Positions 8,452 through 17,916 are shown, numbered from the stretch's first letter. The stretch is 64,000 nucleotides of DNA from Vampirovibrio sp041737375 (GCF_041737375.1 NZ_JBGSRV010000015.1:74159-138158), one strand, 5' to 3'. Notes: a model not told the origin generated them from the letters alone. Numbers and translations: made by a program.

Positions 8452-8511
8452 CAAGTGCCATACGGTTTTGTATCAACCACAATCAGGATAGGTAGTAGGA
8501 GGAATGTTCCC

Positions 8512-8880
8512 TTGGTTAACACACTATCAAATGAGCCCAATAGCGACGATAAACTGTGGGCAGGCCTGAGTTACGCCGGATTAATTTGTTGTATGATTCC
8601 CACCATCGTTATTTTCCTGCTGAAAAAAGGGGAATCGGATTATATTAAGTTTAATGGCCTGCAAGCCATGGGCTTTTGGCTGGCCCTGGTTATTGTACAG
8701 GTTGGCTTGGGCGTTACCACCAGTATTCCGGGCATTGGCATTATCACCGGCTTAATTTGGGTATTACTTGGCATTGCCAGTTTTGGCGTGTGGGTTTACC
8801 TGATAATTATGGCATTTACCGGCAAAACATTTAAAATTCCGGTATTGGCCGAATTCATTGAGAGCAACCTGATGCGCTAA
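8512..8880 (+). CDS. DUF4870-type small membrane protein
   Basis: 122 residues. Three to four hydrophobic segments (about 15-37, 52-75, 77-103) with the DUF4870-like pattern KLWAGLSYAGLICCMIP and YIKFNGLQAMGFW. Function unknown; related proteins are small inner-membrane proteins. Start is TTG at 8512, fixed by a strong AGGAGG at 8497-8502 (9-nt spacing). The C-terminal amphipathic part IPVLAEFIESNLMR follows the last helix. Its stop codon overlaps by 4 nt the stop of the convergent DUF58 gene. Confidence 0.8.
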   Translation: MVNTLSNEPNSDDKLWAGLSYAGLICCMIPTIVIFLLKKGESDYIKFNGLQAMGFWLALVIVQVGLGVTTSIPGIGIITGLIWVLLGIASFGVWVYLIIMAFTGKTFKIPVLAEFIESNLMR

Positions 8881-10307
8881 AGCCGGTTCTGGCGTTTCAA
8901 CTCCAGATAACGAGCAATCAGGGTCTCATCCAGCTTCTCGGGCGAGGCATCGATTACAATGGCGTTATTGTGGTTGCTAAGCGCCATCAGGGATTCTCGG
9001 CGCAATGCCAGCAAATCCAGAGCCACCCCTTTTTGATAGGCTTCATACGGGCTTTGGGGCATGGCTTCGGCGGTGGCAATGGTTTGACTATCGGCCAGCG
9101 TTACCACCATCAGCAAATGGTTTCTGGAAAAGCTGCGCAGGCTGGCCAGCAAACTGCGGGACGCCAAAGGGTCAATCAAATCGGTAAAAATCACCACCAA
9201 GGCCCGACGCTTGAGGCCACGGGCGAATTGCAGCATAACGGCCTCGTAATCAGGCTCCACAGGCTGCACTTCGGTTTCTCCCAGCATGTCCAGCAAGCGG
9301 TTCAAGTGCCGTCGCCCCGTTTTGAGCGGGACACTGGACAGAATGCGGTTGCTAAAGGTACCCGCCCCTACCGCATCGCCTCGATCAATGGCCACCCCCA
9401 TGAAAGCCAGAGCGGTGTTCAAGGCCCAATCGTACTTTTGCAGTTGATTGACCCGCACCTCCATTTTTCGACCCGCATCCAGCAGCACCAGAATGGGCTG
9501 TTCCACTTCGTGGGTAAAGGTTCTGACCACCGGCAAATCCTGCTTGGCAGTGGCTTGCCAGGCAATTTTCCGAATATCATCGCCCGCAAAGTAATGCCGA
9601 AGGCCGCTAAACTGAGTGCCTTCCAGCCCCAAAGCCCGCTTTTGCAACTCTCCTGCGTTTTGAGCCCGAGAAGCCATTAACCGCATCTGGCGCACCCTGC
9701 GTAAATCCGGGGTGACTTTAATCTGGTCAGGTCGTCCGCCCTTCACTCCCAGCCAAAGCAATCCCAACTTGCTACGATAGCGACAATGAATTTGCGCCAA
9801 ACTGTAAACCCCTCGATGGGTGGGAAACAACTCATAGCTTACAGTTTGAAAACTATAAGGCAACACGGAAACAGGCAAAGTCAGCGCCGCCGGGGTGGTT
9901 CCGCCATTGAGTAAGCCGGGCGGTAAACTGTCTCGAACCATGCCCTGAATCGATTGCCCGCTGTTGTTGATTACCGTCAAACTGACCTGATTTTTTTGCC
10001 CGATGGAAAATTTATCCCCCAAGGAACGGCTTAAACTGATATAACGAGCCGGTACGCTCAGCACAAACCCGTCAATCAATAACAATAGCATCAGCAACGG
10101 GGTGTAAAATAGCGCCAGCGTGGCCAAAAAAGGCCACCAAACGCTAAGCCCCAGCAACGGCACAGGCAATAGAATTAACCCCAGCGTATAGGCGGAAGGC
10201 TGGGCCTTGGCAAAGCGCCCCAACAAAAGGGCGGTCCCCAACACAAAGGCCAGCTGCACCATGCTGTCCTTCAGCTGATCCAGCAGCGCGACTTCACTTG
10301 CTCCCAA
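8877..10307 (-). CDS. DUF58 domain-containing membrane protein
   Basis: 476 residues. Two to three N-terminal hydrophobic segments (about 15-75) are followed by a beta-rich region and the DUF58 signature LEGTQFSGLRHYFAGDDIRK then IAWQATAK (about 230-255). The C-terminal half resembles a von Willebrand A fold with ILVLLDAGRKM (DxG instead of the usual DxSxS start of MIDAS). DUF58 proteins normally pair with a MoxR AAA+ ATPase; none is in this window. Start TTG 10307 with AAAGGG upstream; a later ATG with GAAGGA is an alternative. 56 nt downstream of the DUF429-like gene. Confidence 0.82.
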   Translation of the reverse strand: MGASEVALLDQLKDSMVQLAFVLGTALLLGRFAKAQPSAYTLGLILLPVPLLGLSVWWPFLATLALFYTPLLMLLLLIDGFVLSVPARYISLSRSLGDKFSIGQKNQVSLTVINNSGQSIQGMVRDSLPPGLLNGGTTPAALTLPVSVLPYSFQTVSYELFPTHRGVYSLAQIHCRYRSKLGLLWLGVKGGRPDQIKVTPDLRRVRQMRLMASRAQNAGELQKRALGLEGTQFSGLRHYFAGDDIRKIAWQATAKQDLPVVRTFTHEVEQPILVLLDAGRKMEVRVNQLQKYDWALNTALAFMGVAIDRGDAVGAGTFSNRILSSVPLKTGRRHLNRLLDMLGETEVQPVEPDYEAVMLQFARGLKRRALVVIFTDLIDPLASRSLLASLRSFSRNHLLMVVTLADSQTIATAEAMPQSPYEAYQKGVALDLLALRRESLMALSNHNNAIVIDASPEKLDETLIARYLELKRQNRL

Positions 10308-10363
10308 AACAATGCCCTTTATCTTGCCGCCATCTTGATCTCAATCCGCAAAAAGCGAAAAAA

Positions 10364-11122
10364 TCAGTCTGGCCGGTGGAAGGAATAACGTCCTCGCACC
10401 GGACGAACAAACCGCTTCAGCGGATCAATGTACAAACGCTGTTCATCATCCCGGTACAGTTTAAAATTATCGCCTTCCCGGCCTTTATAAAGCATCCAGG
10501 CCGTATAAGCGCCAATCATGGCGTCCAGAACCGAGCTGGGCATAAGGTTGGACGGGACATCTTTAATGCCCAGCTTCTGGCGCATGGCCGCCTGCAACGT
10601 GCGGCACCCCTGAGGGCTGCGGTGCCGGAAAGGAACGTTCAGGTCGTAACGCAGCTTGGCATGGGCGGCAAAGAAATTGACCATCAGAATGCCACGCTCA
10701 TCCACCGCCTGATAAAAGGCTTTGGCCCGTTCGGCAAACCGATCGGAAGGCACCAACTCCTGGGTGGTATCTGGAATGCCCGAGCGCAAGCGCAACGGGT
10801 GCATTTTAATTTGCTGTTGTCGCCACTTGCTGGAAATACTGAGGCTTTTGGGAATATCCAGGGCCACAATAATGTTTTCAGGCGAACCCAGATTATCCAG
10901 AAACAGGAGCAAGTCCTCGTTTTCACTCAGTTTTTCCATCCGCATAATGTAGCGATCCCGGTCCAGAATGGCCACGCCGGTTTCCAAACTATCAATGGGG
11001 GCCATATCAATGCCCACAAATAACCATTTGTTGCCCAGGCTGGCACGTTGGACTGAGCCGGTCAAATCCGGCAGATCCTTGATCGTGATTTCGTGTTTCA
11101 GGTAGATTGATGATGCGGACAT
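10364..11122 (-). CDS. DUF429-like predicted nuclease (RNase H-type fold)
   Basis: 252 residues. The N-terminal WLFVGIDMAP followed by GVAILD and the later IIVALDIP match the start of the RNase H/RuvC-like fold of DUF429 proteins; a C-terminal DAMIGAYTAW segment carries the conserved Asp. The biochemical role of the family is not known. Start ATG 11122 with GAGG 12 nt upstream. The reading frame stays open further upstream but would run through ychF. First gene of a two-gene unit with DUF58, divergent from ychF (72-nt gap). Confidence 0.6.
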   Translation of the reverse strand: MSASSIYLKHEITIKDLPDLTGSVQRASLGNKWLFVGIDMAPIDSLETGVAILDRDRYIMRMEKLSENEDLLLFLDNLGSPENIIVALDIPKSLSISSKWRQQQIKMHPLRLRSGIPDTTQELVPSDRFAERAKAFYQAVDERGILMVNFFAAHAKLRYDLNVPFRHRSPQGCRTLQAAMRQKLGIKDVPSNLMPSSVLDAMIGAYTAWMLYKGREGDNFKLYRDDEQRLYIDPLKRFVRPVRGRYSFHRPD

Positions 11123-11194
11123 GGCATTATCATACCTCAGACCCCGCCCGTTCAGCACGCCCCTTGTTACACAAACCACACGGAGAACTCCATT

Positions 11195-12295
11195 TTGCAA
11201 AAGGCCGGTATCGTAGGACTTCCCAACGTCGGTAAATCCACGCTTTTCAACGCCCTTACTTCCTCTTATCAGGCAGAAAGCGCCAATTACCCGTTTTGTA
11301 CCATTGAACCCAACGTGGGCATCGTGAAGGTACCCGATCCCCGCCTGTGGGTATTGAAAGATCTGGCCAAAACCCAGGTGGTGATTCCCGCCGTGTTTGA
11401 ATTTGTGGACATTGCCGGACTGGTGCGTGGGGCCAGCAAAGGAGAAGGGCTGGGCAACCAGTTTTTGGCCAACATTCGGGAAGTGGATGCCATTGTACAC
11501 GTGGTACGCTGCTTTGAGGATACCGATGTGGTTCACGTAGAAGGCAGTGTGGACCCCTTAAGAGATTTGGAAACCATTCACATTGAACTGTGTCTGGCCG
11601 ATTCCGGCTCCATGGGCAAGCAAATGGAGCGGCTGCGCAAGCAGGTCAAGCACAAGGACAAAGAATCGGAAGAGAAGCTGGCCCTGTTTGAGAAAGTAAA
11701 ACCCATTATTGACGGGGCCGGGGTGGTTGATCCAAAAGTGCTAAGCGCCGAGGAGCAGGTTTTGCTGAAGCAATCCCAGTTATTGAGCATTAAGCCCGTG
11801 ATTTACGCCGGAAACGTAGCGGAAAGCGACTTGGCCGATCCGCTCAGCAATCCTCACTTCAAAAAGCTGTTTGATCGGGCCGCTGAAGAAGGGCGCATTG
11901 CCGTTCCCATTTCCGCCCAGATTGAAGCGGAACTGACTCAATTGGATGAAGCGGAGAAGTCCGGCTATCTGGAAAGTCTGGGGGTGAAATCCTCCGGCAT
12001 TGACGCATTGATTCAAGCCGCCTTTAAAACCCTGAGCCTGGAAACCTACTTTACCGCCGGTGAAAAAGAAGTGCGGGCCTGGCCTTATGACAAAGGCATG
12101 ACCGCTCCCCAGTGCGCGGGCGTGATCCACACCGATTTTGAAAAAGGCTTTATCCGGGCCGAAGTAACCGGCTATGCCGATTATGTCTCCTCCGGCGGAG
12201 AAAAAGGGGCCAAGGAAAAAGGCCAGATGCGACTGGAAGGCAAAGATTACCTAATGAAAGACGGTGACGTGGTTCACTTCCGGTTTAACGTATAG
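11195..12295 (+). CDS. ychF: Redox-regulated ATPase/GTPase YchF (Obg family)
   Basis: Ribosome-associated P-loop NTPase, which in E. coli prefers ATP. 366 residues, full length. G1 motif GLPNVGKSTLFNAL, switch I NYPFCTIEPN, G3 DIAGLVRGASKGEGLGN; a coiled-coil insert around 130-170; C-terminal TGS domain ends FRFNV. Start TTG 11195, with GGAGA at 11181 and no better codon; the family N terminus KAGIVGLPNVGKS agrees. Confidence 0.96.
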   Translation: MQKAGIVGLPNVGKSTLFNALTSSYQAESANYPFCTIEPNVGIVKVPDPRLWVLKDLAKTQVVIPAVFEFVDIAGLVRGASKGEGLGNQFLANIREVDAIVHVVRCFEDTDVVHVEGSVDPLRDLETIHIELCLADSGSMGKQMERLRKQVKHKDKESEEKLALFEKVKPIIDGAGVVDPKVLSAEEQVLLKQSQLLSIKPVIYAGNVAESDLADPLSNPHFKKLFDRAAEEGRIAVPISAQIEAELTQLDEAEKSGYLESLGVKSSGIDALIQAAFKTLSLETYFTAGEKEVRAWPYDKGMTAPQCAGVIHTDFEKGFIRAEVTGYADYVSSGGEKGAKEKGQMRLEGKDYLMKDGDVVHFRFNV

Positions 12296-12308
12296 TCCAG
12301 GCTACCGG

Positions 12309-12348
12309 CTCAAGAAGTAAATTAACGCTATTAATTTTCTATCTTGAG
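12309..12348. repeat. Long imperfect hairpin between ychF and the next gene
   Basis: Outer arms CTCAAGA / TCTTGAG and inner arms AAATTAA / TTAATTT separated by a small internal loop. No T run follows, so it is either a weak terminator or a structured 5' leader for the membrane-protein gene at 12418. Confidence 0.5.
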
Positions 12349-12417
12349 GAACGTTTAACTGAAATAATAGCTTTCCAAGAGCTACAGTATTTTCACGCCC
12401 TTTGAAGGGGAGCAACC

Positions 12418-12897
12418 ATGTCAGCGCAGCCGCCTTCGTATCAAACTTCCTATACCTACCCACAACAACCCAATTATCTTTTGCCGACACCGGCGCAAAA
12501 TCCGGTTTGGAGTACCTCAAAGCCTGTTTACACTATTTTTAATAAAGACCCGCTTCAAACCATTCCCCTGAAAGAAGCCTTCATTTTAGCACTTCCTATT
12601 GGGGCTTTGTTTGGCGTATTTAAAGCTCAATCCGTTTTAACCACTGGCAAAGACCGAATAAGCCATGCGAAAGCACTTTTGCATAGCCCAATTTCAGCAT
12701 TTGCCGGAATGATTTTTATTTCCGGGTCAATCCTACAATGCGTCACACTCTGGAATTTCTTGATTGAGCGAAAAAAACGCAAAGCACTAGGCCTTCCCAC
12801 TCCATGGTGGCCAACGCTCTCTGACTTAAAGCAGAGTTCCCAAGCCTCCTGGGCTGGGATCAAAAGTCTCGTTTCCTCCAGTGCGACTTCGCAGTAG
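12418..12897 (+). CDS. Hypothetical small membrane protein
   Basis: 159 residues, not recognised. The first 45 residues are Pro/Tyr/Gln-rich (SYQTSYTYPQQPNYLLP) and probably disordered. Two hydrophobic segments follow, about 51-67 (AFILALPIGALFGVF) and 90-113 (ISAFAGMIFISGSILQ), then a basic stretch RKKRKALG and an Ala/Ser-rich tail. ATG start with GGGGAG 7 nt upstream. The layout, a Pro-rich disordered part joined to two helices, recalls the riboswitch-controlled protein near 54 kb, but I see no alignable homology. Confidence 0.7.
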   Translation: MSAQPPSYQTSYTYPQQPNYLLPTPAQNPVWSTSKPVYTIFNKDPLQTIPLKEAFILALPIGALFGVFKAQSVLTTGKDRISHAKALLHSPISAFAGMIFISGSILQCVTLWNFLIERKKRKALGLPTPWWPTLSDLKQSSQASWAGIKSLVSSSATSQ

Positions 12898-12945
12898 GAT
12901 ATTGATACTTTAAGAACAAAAGCCCATTAAACAGTAAGGATCGCC

Positions 12946-14004
12946 ATGTCAGCCCCCACCATTGAAACCCAGACCATGCAAGCCATTCAGAAAGCCACCG
13001 CCGACAGTGGTTTTAAAGTCGCTACGGTAGAAAAGCCGGTAGCGGGGCCCAAAGAGGTTTTAATCAAGGTCAGTCTGGCATCCGTGTGCGGCACCGATTT
13101 TCACATTACCGAGTGGGACGAATGGAGCGCCAACCGGATTCAAACCCCATTGGTGTACGGCCATGAGTTTTGCGGGGTGATTGAAAGCGTGGGCGATAAG
13201 GTTCAGGGCCTAAAGGCGGGCGATTACGTTTCCGCCGAAATGCACCTGCCTTGCGGTCACTGTTTGCAATGCCAGCAAGGCCACAAGCATATTTGCGAAA
13301 ACGTGAAAATTTTTGGCATCGATTTACCCGGTTGCTTTGCCGAATACATCGCCATTCCCGCCAAGCAGGTGGTCAAACTGCCCGCCTCCATCAAGCCGGA
13401 ATACGGCGCTTTGCTGGATTCTCTGGGCAATTCGGTGCATGCCGTTTCCAAGGCGGATGTCTCTGGAAAAACAGTACATGTGGTGGGCTGCGGACCATTG
13501 GGACTGTTTGCCATTGTGGTAGCCAAAGCCATGGGTGCTTTAAAGGTGTTTGCCTCCGATGTTTCCCCTTTCCGGCTGGAGCTGGCCGAAAAAGCGGGAG
13601 CGGATGCCGTATGGGCCGCCGATAAAGTCAAAGTGTCTGATGAGATTAAGAAACTGACCCACCAAAGCGGGGTGGATGTGGTGCTGGAAATGTCCGGCAG
13701 CCCCATGGCCATTAACGATTCCCTGACCAGTTTGCGACTGGGCGGCACGGTGGTGCTGATGGGCATTCCCAAAGGCAAAGTAGAGCTGAACATCAGTCAG
13801 GATATTATTTTTAAGGAAGCCAAGGTCATTGGGGTAAACGGTCGCCAGATTTTCCAAACCTGGCTTTTAATGCTAGACCTGATGGAAGCGGGCAAGCTGG
13901 ATTTAGATTTTATTATCACCCACCACTTGCCCATGGCCGAATTCGGGCAAGCCATGGAACTCATTCGCCAAGGCGTCAGCGGCAAAATCTTGCTGAAGCC
14001 TTAA
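12946..14004 (+). CDS. tdh: L-threonine 3-dehydrogenase (zinc-dependent MDR)
   Basis: Oxidises L-threonine to 2-amino-3-ketobutyrate with NAD+. 352 residues. Catalytic zinc ligand Cys48 in SVCGTDFHITEWDEW, which matches true TDH rather than other alcohol dehydrogenases; then YGHEF (71-75); the structural zinc cysteines lie in CGHCLQCQQGHKHIC. The Rossmann motif is VVGCGPLGLFA. ATG start with AAGGA about 7 nt upstream. kbl follows 66 nt later, so the pair makes the threonine-to-glycine route. Confidence 0.9.
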   Translation: MSAPTIETQTMQAIQKATADSGFKVATVEKPVAGPKEVLIKVSLASVCGTDFHITEWDEWSANRIQTPLVYGHEFCGVIESVGDKVQGLKAGDYVSAEMHLPCGHCLQCQQGHKHICENVKIFGIDLPGCFAEYIAIPAKQVVKLPASIKPEYGALLDSLGNSVHAVSKADVSGKTVHVVGCGPLGLFAIVVAKAMGALKVFASDVSPFRLELAEKAGADAVWAADKVKVSDEIKKLTHQSGVDVVLEMSGSPMAINDSLTSLRLGGTVVLMGIPKGKVELNISQDIIFKEAKVIGVNGRQIFQTWLLMLDLMEAGKLDLDFIITHHLPMAEFGQAMELIRQGVSGKILLKP

Positions 14005-14070
14005 TATAATAAAAGAAATTTTTAAAAGTTCGCTTCGCGTTTTCGCCCGTTTTACAAAGGACTTGAACCC

Positions 14071-15276
14071 ATGACTGCCACCACCCATCCCGCTTCCAAT
14101 CGGCTTGATTTCCTGAAAGAGGAGATTCAGCATCTGAAGGATGAGCATTTGTACCAAACGCTGAAGGTGTTTGAGGGCCAGCAGGATGCCGAAATTACCA
14201 TGGATGGACGGCAGATTCTGAATTTTTCCTCCAACAATTACCTGGGGCTGGCCAATCACCCCAAATTGATTGAGGCCTCTATCAAGGCCACTCAGGAACT
14301 GGGCGTAGGGGCGGGCGCTGTGCGCACCATTATTGGCACCATGCGCATTCACGAAGCGCTGGAAGAAAAGCTGGCCCAGTTCAAGCAGTGCGAGGCCACG
14401 CTGGTTTTACAATCTGGCTTTACAGCCAATATGGCCGCCATTCCGCCCATTATGGGCGAGGGCGATGTGGTGATCAGCGACCAGTTGAACCATGCCAGCA
14501 TTATCGATGCCGTTCGGCTGACCCGAGGCACTACCAAGGATATTTTTCCGCACAGCGATATGAATGCGCTGGAAAGCGTGTTGAAAAAACATAAAAACGC
14601 CCGTCGCAAGCTGATTGTGACCGATGGCGTGTTTTCCATGGACGGTGATATCGCCAAACTGCCCGACATTGTAAGCTTAGCCGAAAAACACAACGCCATT
14701 GTGATGGTGGATGACGCCCACGGCAGCGGTGTTTTGGGCAGCCATGGCCGAGGCACGGTGGATCACTTCGGCCTGCACGGCCAGGTGGATATTGTGGTGG
14801 GCACCATGTCCAAAGCATTGGGTTCTATGGGGGGCTATGTGGCCAGCACCCACGCCATGCGAGAGATTATGATTAACAAGGCCCGCCCCCTGCTGTTCAG
14901 CACACCGCATCCGCCCGCCGTGGTGGCAGCCTGTATGGCGGCCATTGACCTGATGGCTCAAGATGACGCCCTGATTCAGAAATTGTGGTACAACACCCGG
15001 TATTTCAAGGCTGGAATGAAGTCCATTGGCCTGCCCATTGATAGCGAAACCCCGCTTTGCCCGGTGATTGTAGGCACCAGCGAAAAAGCCCAAAAACTGA
15101 GCCAGCGATTGTTGGAAGAGGGTATTTACGGCCGGGCCATTGTATTTCCCACCGTGGCTGCCGATAAAGCCCGTGTGCGGGTCATTATCAACGCCTGCCA
15201 CACCCAGTCCCAACTGGATCGCTGCATTGAAGCCTTTGAAAAAATTGGCAAAGAACTGAACCTGCTGAACGGGTAA
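14071..15276 (+). CDS. kbl: Glycine C-acetyltransferase (2-amino-3-ketobutyrate CoA ligase)
   Basis: PLP enzyme of the alpha-oxoamine synthase family; cleaves 2-amino-3-ketobutyrate with CoA to glycine and acetyl-CoA. 401 residues. Visible are NFSSNNYLGLANHP, GAGAVRTIIGTMRIHEALE, DDAHGSGVLG and the PLP lysine in GTMSKALGSMGGY. Partner of tdh directly upstream, which separates it from BioF/HemA paralogues. ATG start with AAAGGA upstream. Confidence 0.93.
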   Translation: MTATTHPASNRLDFLKEEIQHLKDEHLYQTLKVFEGQQDAEITMDGRQILNFSSNNYLGLANHPKLIEASIKATQELGVGAGAVRTIIGTMRIHEALEEKLAQFKQCEATLVLQSGFTANMAAIPPIMGEGDVVISDQLNHASIIDAVRLTRGTTKDIFPHSDMNALESVLKKHKNARRKLIVTDGVFSMDGDIAKLPDIVSLAEKHNAIVMVDDAHGSGVLGSHGRGTVDHFGLHGQVDIVVGTMSKALGSMGGYVASTHAMREIMINKARPLLFSTPHPPAVVAACMAAIDLMAQDDALIQKLWYNTRYFKAGMKSIGLPIDSETPLCPVIVGTSEKAQKLSQRLLEEGIYGRAIVFPTVAADKARVRVIINACHTQSQLDRCIEAFEKIGKELNLLNG

Positions 15277-15380
15277 TTCTCCCGTTTGGTTGCTTCATGC
15301 AATCTTTACAATGTGTTAGAATTGCTGAACCAAAAGCGTGTATCACCGCTTCATTCAGGGAGACAGCGGGGAGTTTTAGC

Positions 15381-17381
15381 GTGGAAAGACCCGAACATAA
15401 AAACACCGGCAAGGGCTTGGCCCATCGCTGGAATCAATTTTGTAACCACTTGTCCCAGCGGGTAGATCAATACGCCACTGGCCTGCTGCATGCCGAAAAA
15501 ATTCAGATGGGCAAGAATCCCCATGCCGCCAAGCTGGCCAAAACCAAGCTAAGCACCCCGGAAGAGGAAGTCCGCAAGCTGGTCAGCACCGCCGCTTCGC
15601 TGGAAGACGTGTGGCATTTCTTTTTAAAGCGCCTTAAAAGCAGCAGCAACATTGATTTTCTGTGCTTTTCAGTCAAAGACGAACGGGGCGACTTTATTCA
15701 GGCCCGCTTTATCCATACGGGTTCTCCCTCAGGCCCTTCCCCTGCGGTTAGCATGGAAATCCCCCATATTTCCATGGCCGATACCCATAATCATCTGGTA
15801 CAGGCCTACAACCTGAAAGACACCACTTTTTCCCCCTACCTCAAATCGCTGGGGCCCGATATTCTGGCCTGTATTCCATGGGCGCAGCAGAACGATGGCA
15901 CCACGGAACCAACCAACCCGTTTAACCTGTTCAGCGTTCCCCTGATTGCCGGGGGAGAGGCCATTGCCATGCTCACCCTGGGCTTTAAGGAAATGGATGC
16001 CTTTTCTCAAGCCAAGCTGTCTTATGTCTATACGTTGCGGGATCAAATCGCCCAGTTAATCTGGAACCTGATTTTGCAGGATCGTATGAAAAATCAGGCC
16101 CAGGTGGATAATTTAACCGGACTGCTCAGCTACACTTATTTTCAGGGCGTGCTGGAGCGGGAAATGTCTAAAGCCGACAGCAACAACGGCTCGGTGTCGG
16201 TCATGATTCTGGATGTGAATAACATTGAGGAAATCAACCAAACGCTGGGCCATCAGGCGGGAGATGACGCCATTTGCCACTTGGCCTCCACCGTGCGCCG
16301 CCTCAGCAGAGGGCTGGATACCATTGCCCGTTATGGCGGGGATGAAGTGGTGGTGGTATTGCCGGAAAGTGACCGAAAAGCCGCTGACGAAATCGCCCAG
16401 CGCTTTCTGGAAGGATTAAAAGTTCGGCTGCCTGAGCATTTACGCCGTTTATCCATCAGCATTGGCCATGCCACCTACCCGGATGACACCAAAACTCAGG
16501 AAAAACTACTGAAACTATCAGAGCAAGCCCTGCATCTCGCCAAGTTTAAAGGCGGAAAAACCGGAGAGTCATCCTGTATCGCCTGTGGAGAAATCGATCA
16601 ACTCAACGATAAAACCGTGATCGAGGTATTCGCCTCTCAAGTGGCCCGTAAGTACGATAATATCCACGTTCCCAGCGTTTATCAGGAACTGGTGAACCAC
16701 ATTGAAAAGAAAACCTCCACCAGCACCCCCAAAACCGATGACTTAATGCTGGAAACCATCACCTCACTGGCCGGAGCCCTGGAGGCCAAGGATCGCTACA
16801 CCCGAGGACATTCCCAAGCGGTGGCCAACTATGCCGTGGCGCTGGCCCACGCCCTGAAAATGACACCCGCCGAGGTGGAAGAGATTCGGGCCGCCGCCTT
16901 CCTGCACGATATTGGCAAAATCGGCATTCCCGAGGATATTTTGTGCAAAGACGGCCCACTGAACGAAAAAGAGTGGGAAATTATGAAACAACACGCCGTG
17001 ATTGGCGCGCAACAAATTTTATACCCGGTGGCCTCTTTGCGGCCTATTATTCCGGCGGTTGAATGTCACCATGAAAACTGGGACGGCAGCGGTCACCCCC
17101 ACGGATACAGAGGGGAAAAGATTCCAGTCGGGGCCAGAATTGTTTCCATTGTGGACGCCTTTCATGCCCTAACCTCTGATCGGCCTTACCGCAAGGCCAT
17201 GCCGGTGGCCAATGCCAGAAACCTTCTGGAGGCAGGCTCCGGCTCCAAGTGGGATCCGCATTTGCTGAACGCTTTTTTCAATATTTTAACCATTGCCACC
17301 CCCAAAACCCCGGAAGAACCGGCCTCGGTCAGCCCCATTATTCCGGTGCGGTTAACGCTGGGAAGCACTGCCGCAAATTGA
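15381..17381 (+). CDS. GAF-like / GGDEF / HD-GYP cyclic-di-GMP signalling protein
   Basis: 666 residues. Residues about 60-215 look like a GAF-type sensor, 225-385 a diguanylate cyclase domain, and 455-620 an HD-GYP phosphodiesterase domain. The GGDEF site reads GGDEV (319-323), and the HD-GYP block has HDIGKIGIP (from 509), then HHENWDGSGHP (from 563) in which the usual GYP is GHP. HD metal ligands appear intact, so phosphodiesterase activity is more likely than cyclase activity. No transmembrane segment. Start GTG 15381, with GGGGAG about 8 nt upstream; an earlier ATG at 15297 lacks one. Confidence 0.87.
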   Translation: MERPEHKNTGKGLAHRWNQFCNHLSQRVDQYATGLLHAEKIQMGKNPHAAKLAKTKLSTPEEEVRKLVSTAASLEDVWHFFLKRLKSSSNIDFLCFSVKDERGDFIQARFIHTGSPSGPSPAVSMEIPHISMADTHNHLVQAYNLKDTTFSPYLKSLGPDILACIPWAQQNDGTTEPTNPFNLFSVPLIAGGEAIAMLTLGFKEMDAFSQAKLSYVYTLRDQIAQLIWNLILQDRMKNQAQVDNLTGLLSYTYFQGVLEREMSKADSNNGSVSVMILDVNNIEEINQTLGHQAGDDAICHLASTVRRLSRGLDTIARYGGDEVVVVLPESDRKAADEIAQRFLEGLKVRLPEHLRRLSISIGHATYPDDTKTQEKLLKLSEQALHLAKFKGGKTGESSCIACGEIDQLNDKTVIEVFASQVARKYDNIHVPSVYQELVNHIEKKTSTSTPKTDDLMLETITSLAGALEAKDRYTRGHSQAVANYAVALAHALKMTPAEVEEIRAAAFLHDIGKIGIPEDILCKDGPLNEKEWEIMKQHAVIGAQQILYPVASLRPIIPAVECHHENWDGSGHPHGYRGEKIPVGARIVSIVDAFHALTSDRPYRKAMPVANARNLLEAGSGSKWDPHLLNAFFNILTIATPKTPEEPASVSPIIPVRLTLGSTAAN

Positions 17382-17407
17382 CTTTCCCTTCCCGTTTTCC
17401 TTACAAT
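17378..17407 (+). promoter_or_regulatory. Sigma-70-type promoter for the omega-like gene
   Basis: TTGACT, 18-bp spacer, TACAAT. The -35 overlaps the stop codon of the upstream signalling gene. Confidence 0.55.
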
Positions 17408-17510
17408 AAGTAGGCTGCCAAAAATTTCGCCGGTATCCTTTTTCCGGTAACTTTTCTCCGATATCCGTGCGAGGCCAGCGACCATCAATAAATAGGGAGC
17501 GCTTAACCGC

Positions 17511-17738
17511 ATGACCACCATCACCCAGATTGCTTGTGACCTGAACGAAAAAGTGGAAAACCGCTATGCCCTGGTGCTAGAAATTGCCGAACTTGGCAAG
17601 CGCCTGCTAGAAGACAATCGGGACAAAATGGGCCACGACCCTTTTTCCAAAGTGTCCACCTCCTCAGAAAAAGTGATCTACCAAGCCTTGATTATGAAGT
17701 CCAGCGAAATTGATATCGGTGACGGCTTAATCGGTTAA
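17511..17738 (+). CDS. rpoZ: DNA-directed RNA polymerase omega subunit-like protein
   Basis: 75 residues. NRYALVLEIAELGKRLLED resembles the omega helix that carries NRYELVxxxAKRAR, and KVIYQALIMKSSEIDIGDGL resembles the second conserved segment (xxPVxxALxEIxxGxI). Omega helps assemble and stabilise the beta-prime subunit. The match is partial, hence moderate confidence. ATG start with GGGAG upstream; strong terminator downstream, so it is a single-gene unit. Confidence 0.65.
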   Translation: MTTITQIACDLNEKVENRYALVLEIAELGKRLLEDNRDKMGHDPFSKVSTSSEKVIYQALIMKSSEIDIGDGLIG

Positions 17739-17761
17739 TCAACAGAATTTTAAAATGCTTT

Positions 17762-17791
17762 AAAAGACAGCTTCCCCAAGCTGTCTTTTTT
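17762..17791 (+). terminator. Rho-independent terminator of rpoZ
   Basis: AAAAGACAGCTT / AAGCTGTCTTTT stem with a CC-type tight loop and TTTTTT at 17786-17791. Confidence 0.9.
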
Positions 17792-17907
17792 ACGGCGGGC
17801 CCATCCAAAAAGTTTGCCCCTGCCAAAAGGCGACTGTCCACGAACGGCAACCCCTTGAATTTTCCTCGTTCAATCCAGATTAAAGGCTACTCAGATAGAG
17901 CAACAAT

Positions 17908-17916
17908 TGCTATAAT
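17908..17916 (+). promoter_or_regulatory. Extended -10 promoter
   Basis: TGC-TATAAT without a clear -35; the only promoter-like signal before the micro-ORF and the 69-residue gene at 18155. Confidence 0.5.

Noticed and set aside
11123..11536. Upstream extension of the DUF429-like gene
   Set aside because: It would run antisense through the start of ychF; the ATG at 11122 has a usable ribosome-binding site and fits the fold.
12946..14004. Sorbitol/alcohol dehydrogenase instead of threonine dehydrogenase
   Set aside because: The TDH-specific CGTDxHITEWDEW segment and the adjacent kbl favour tdh.
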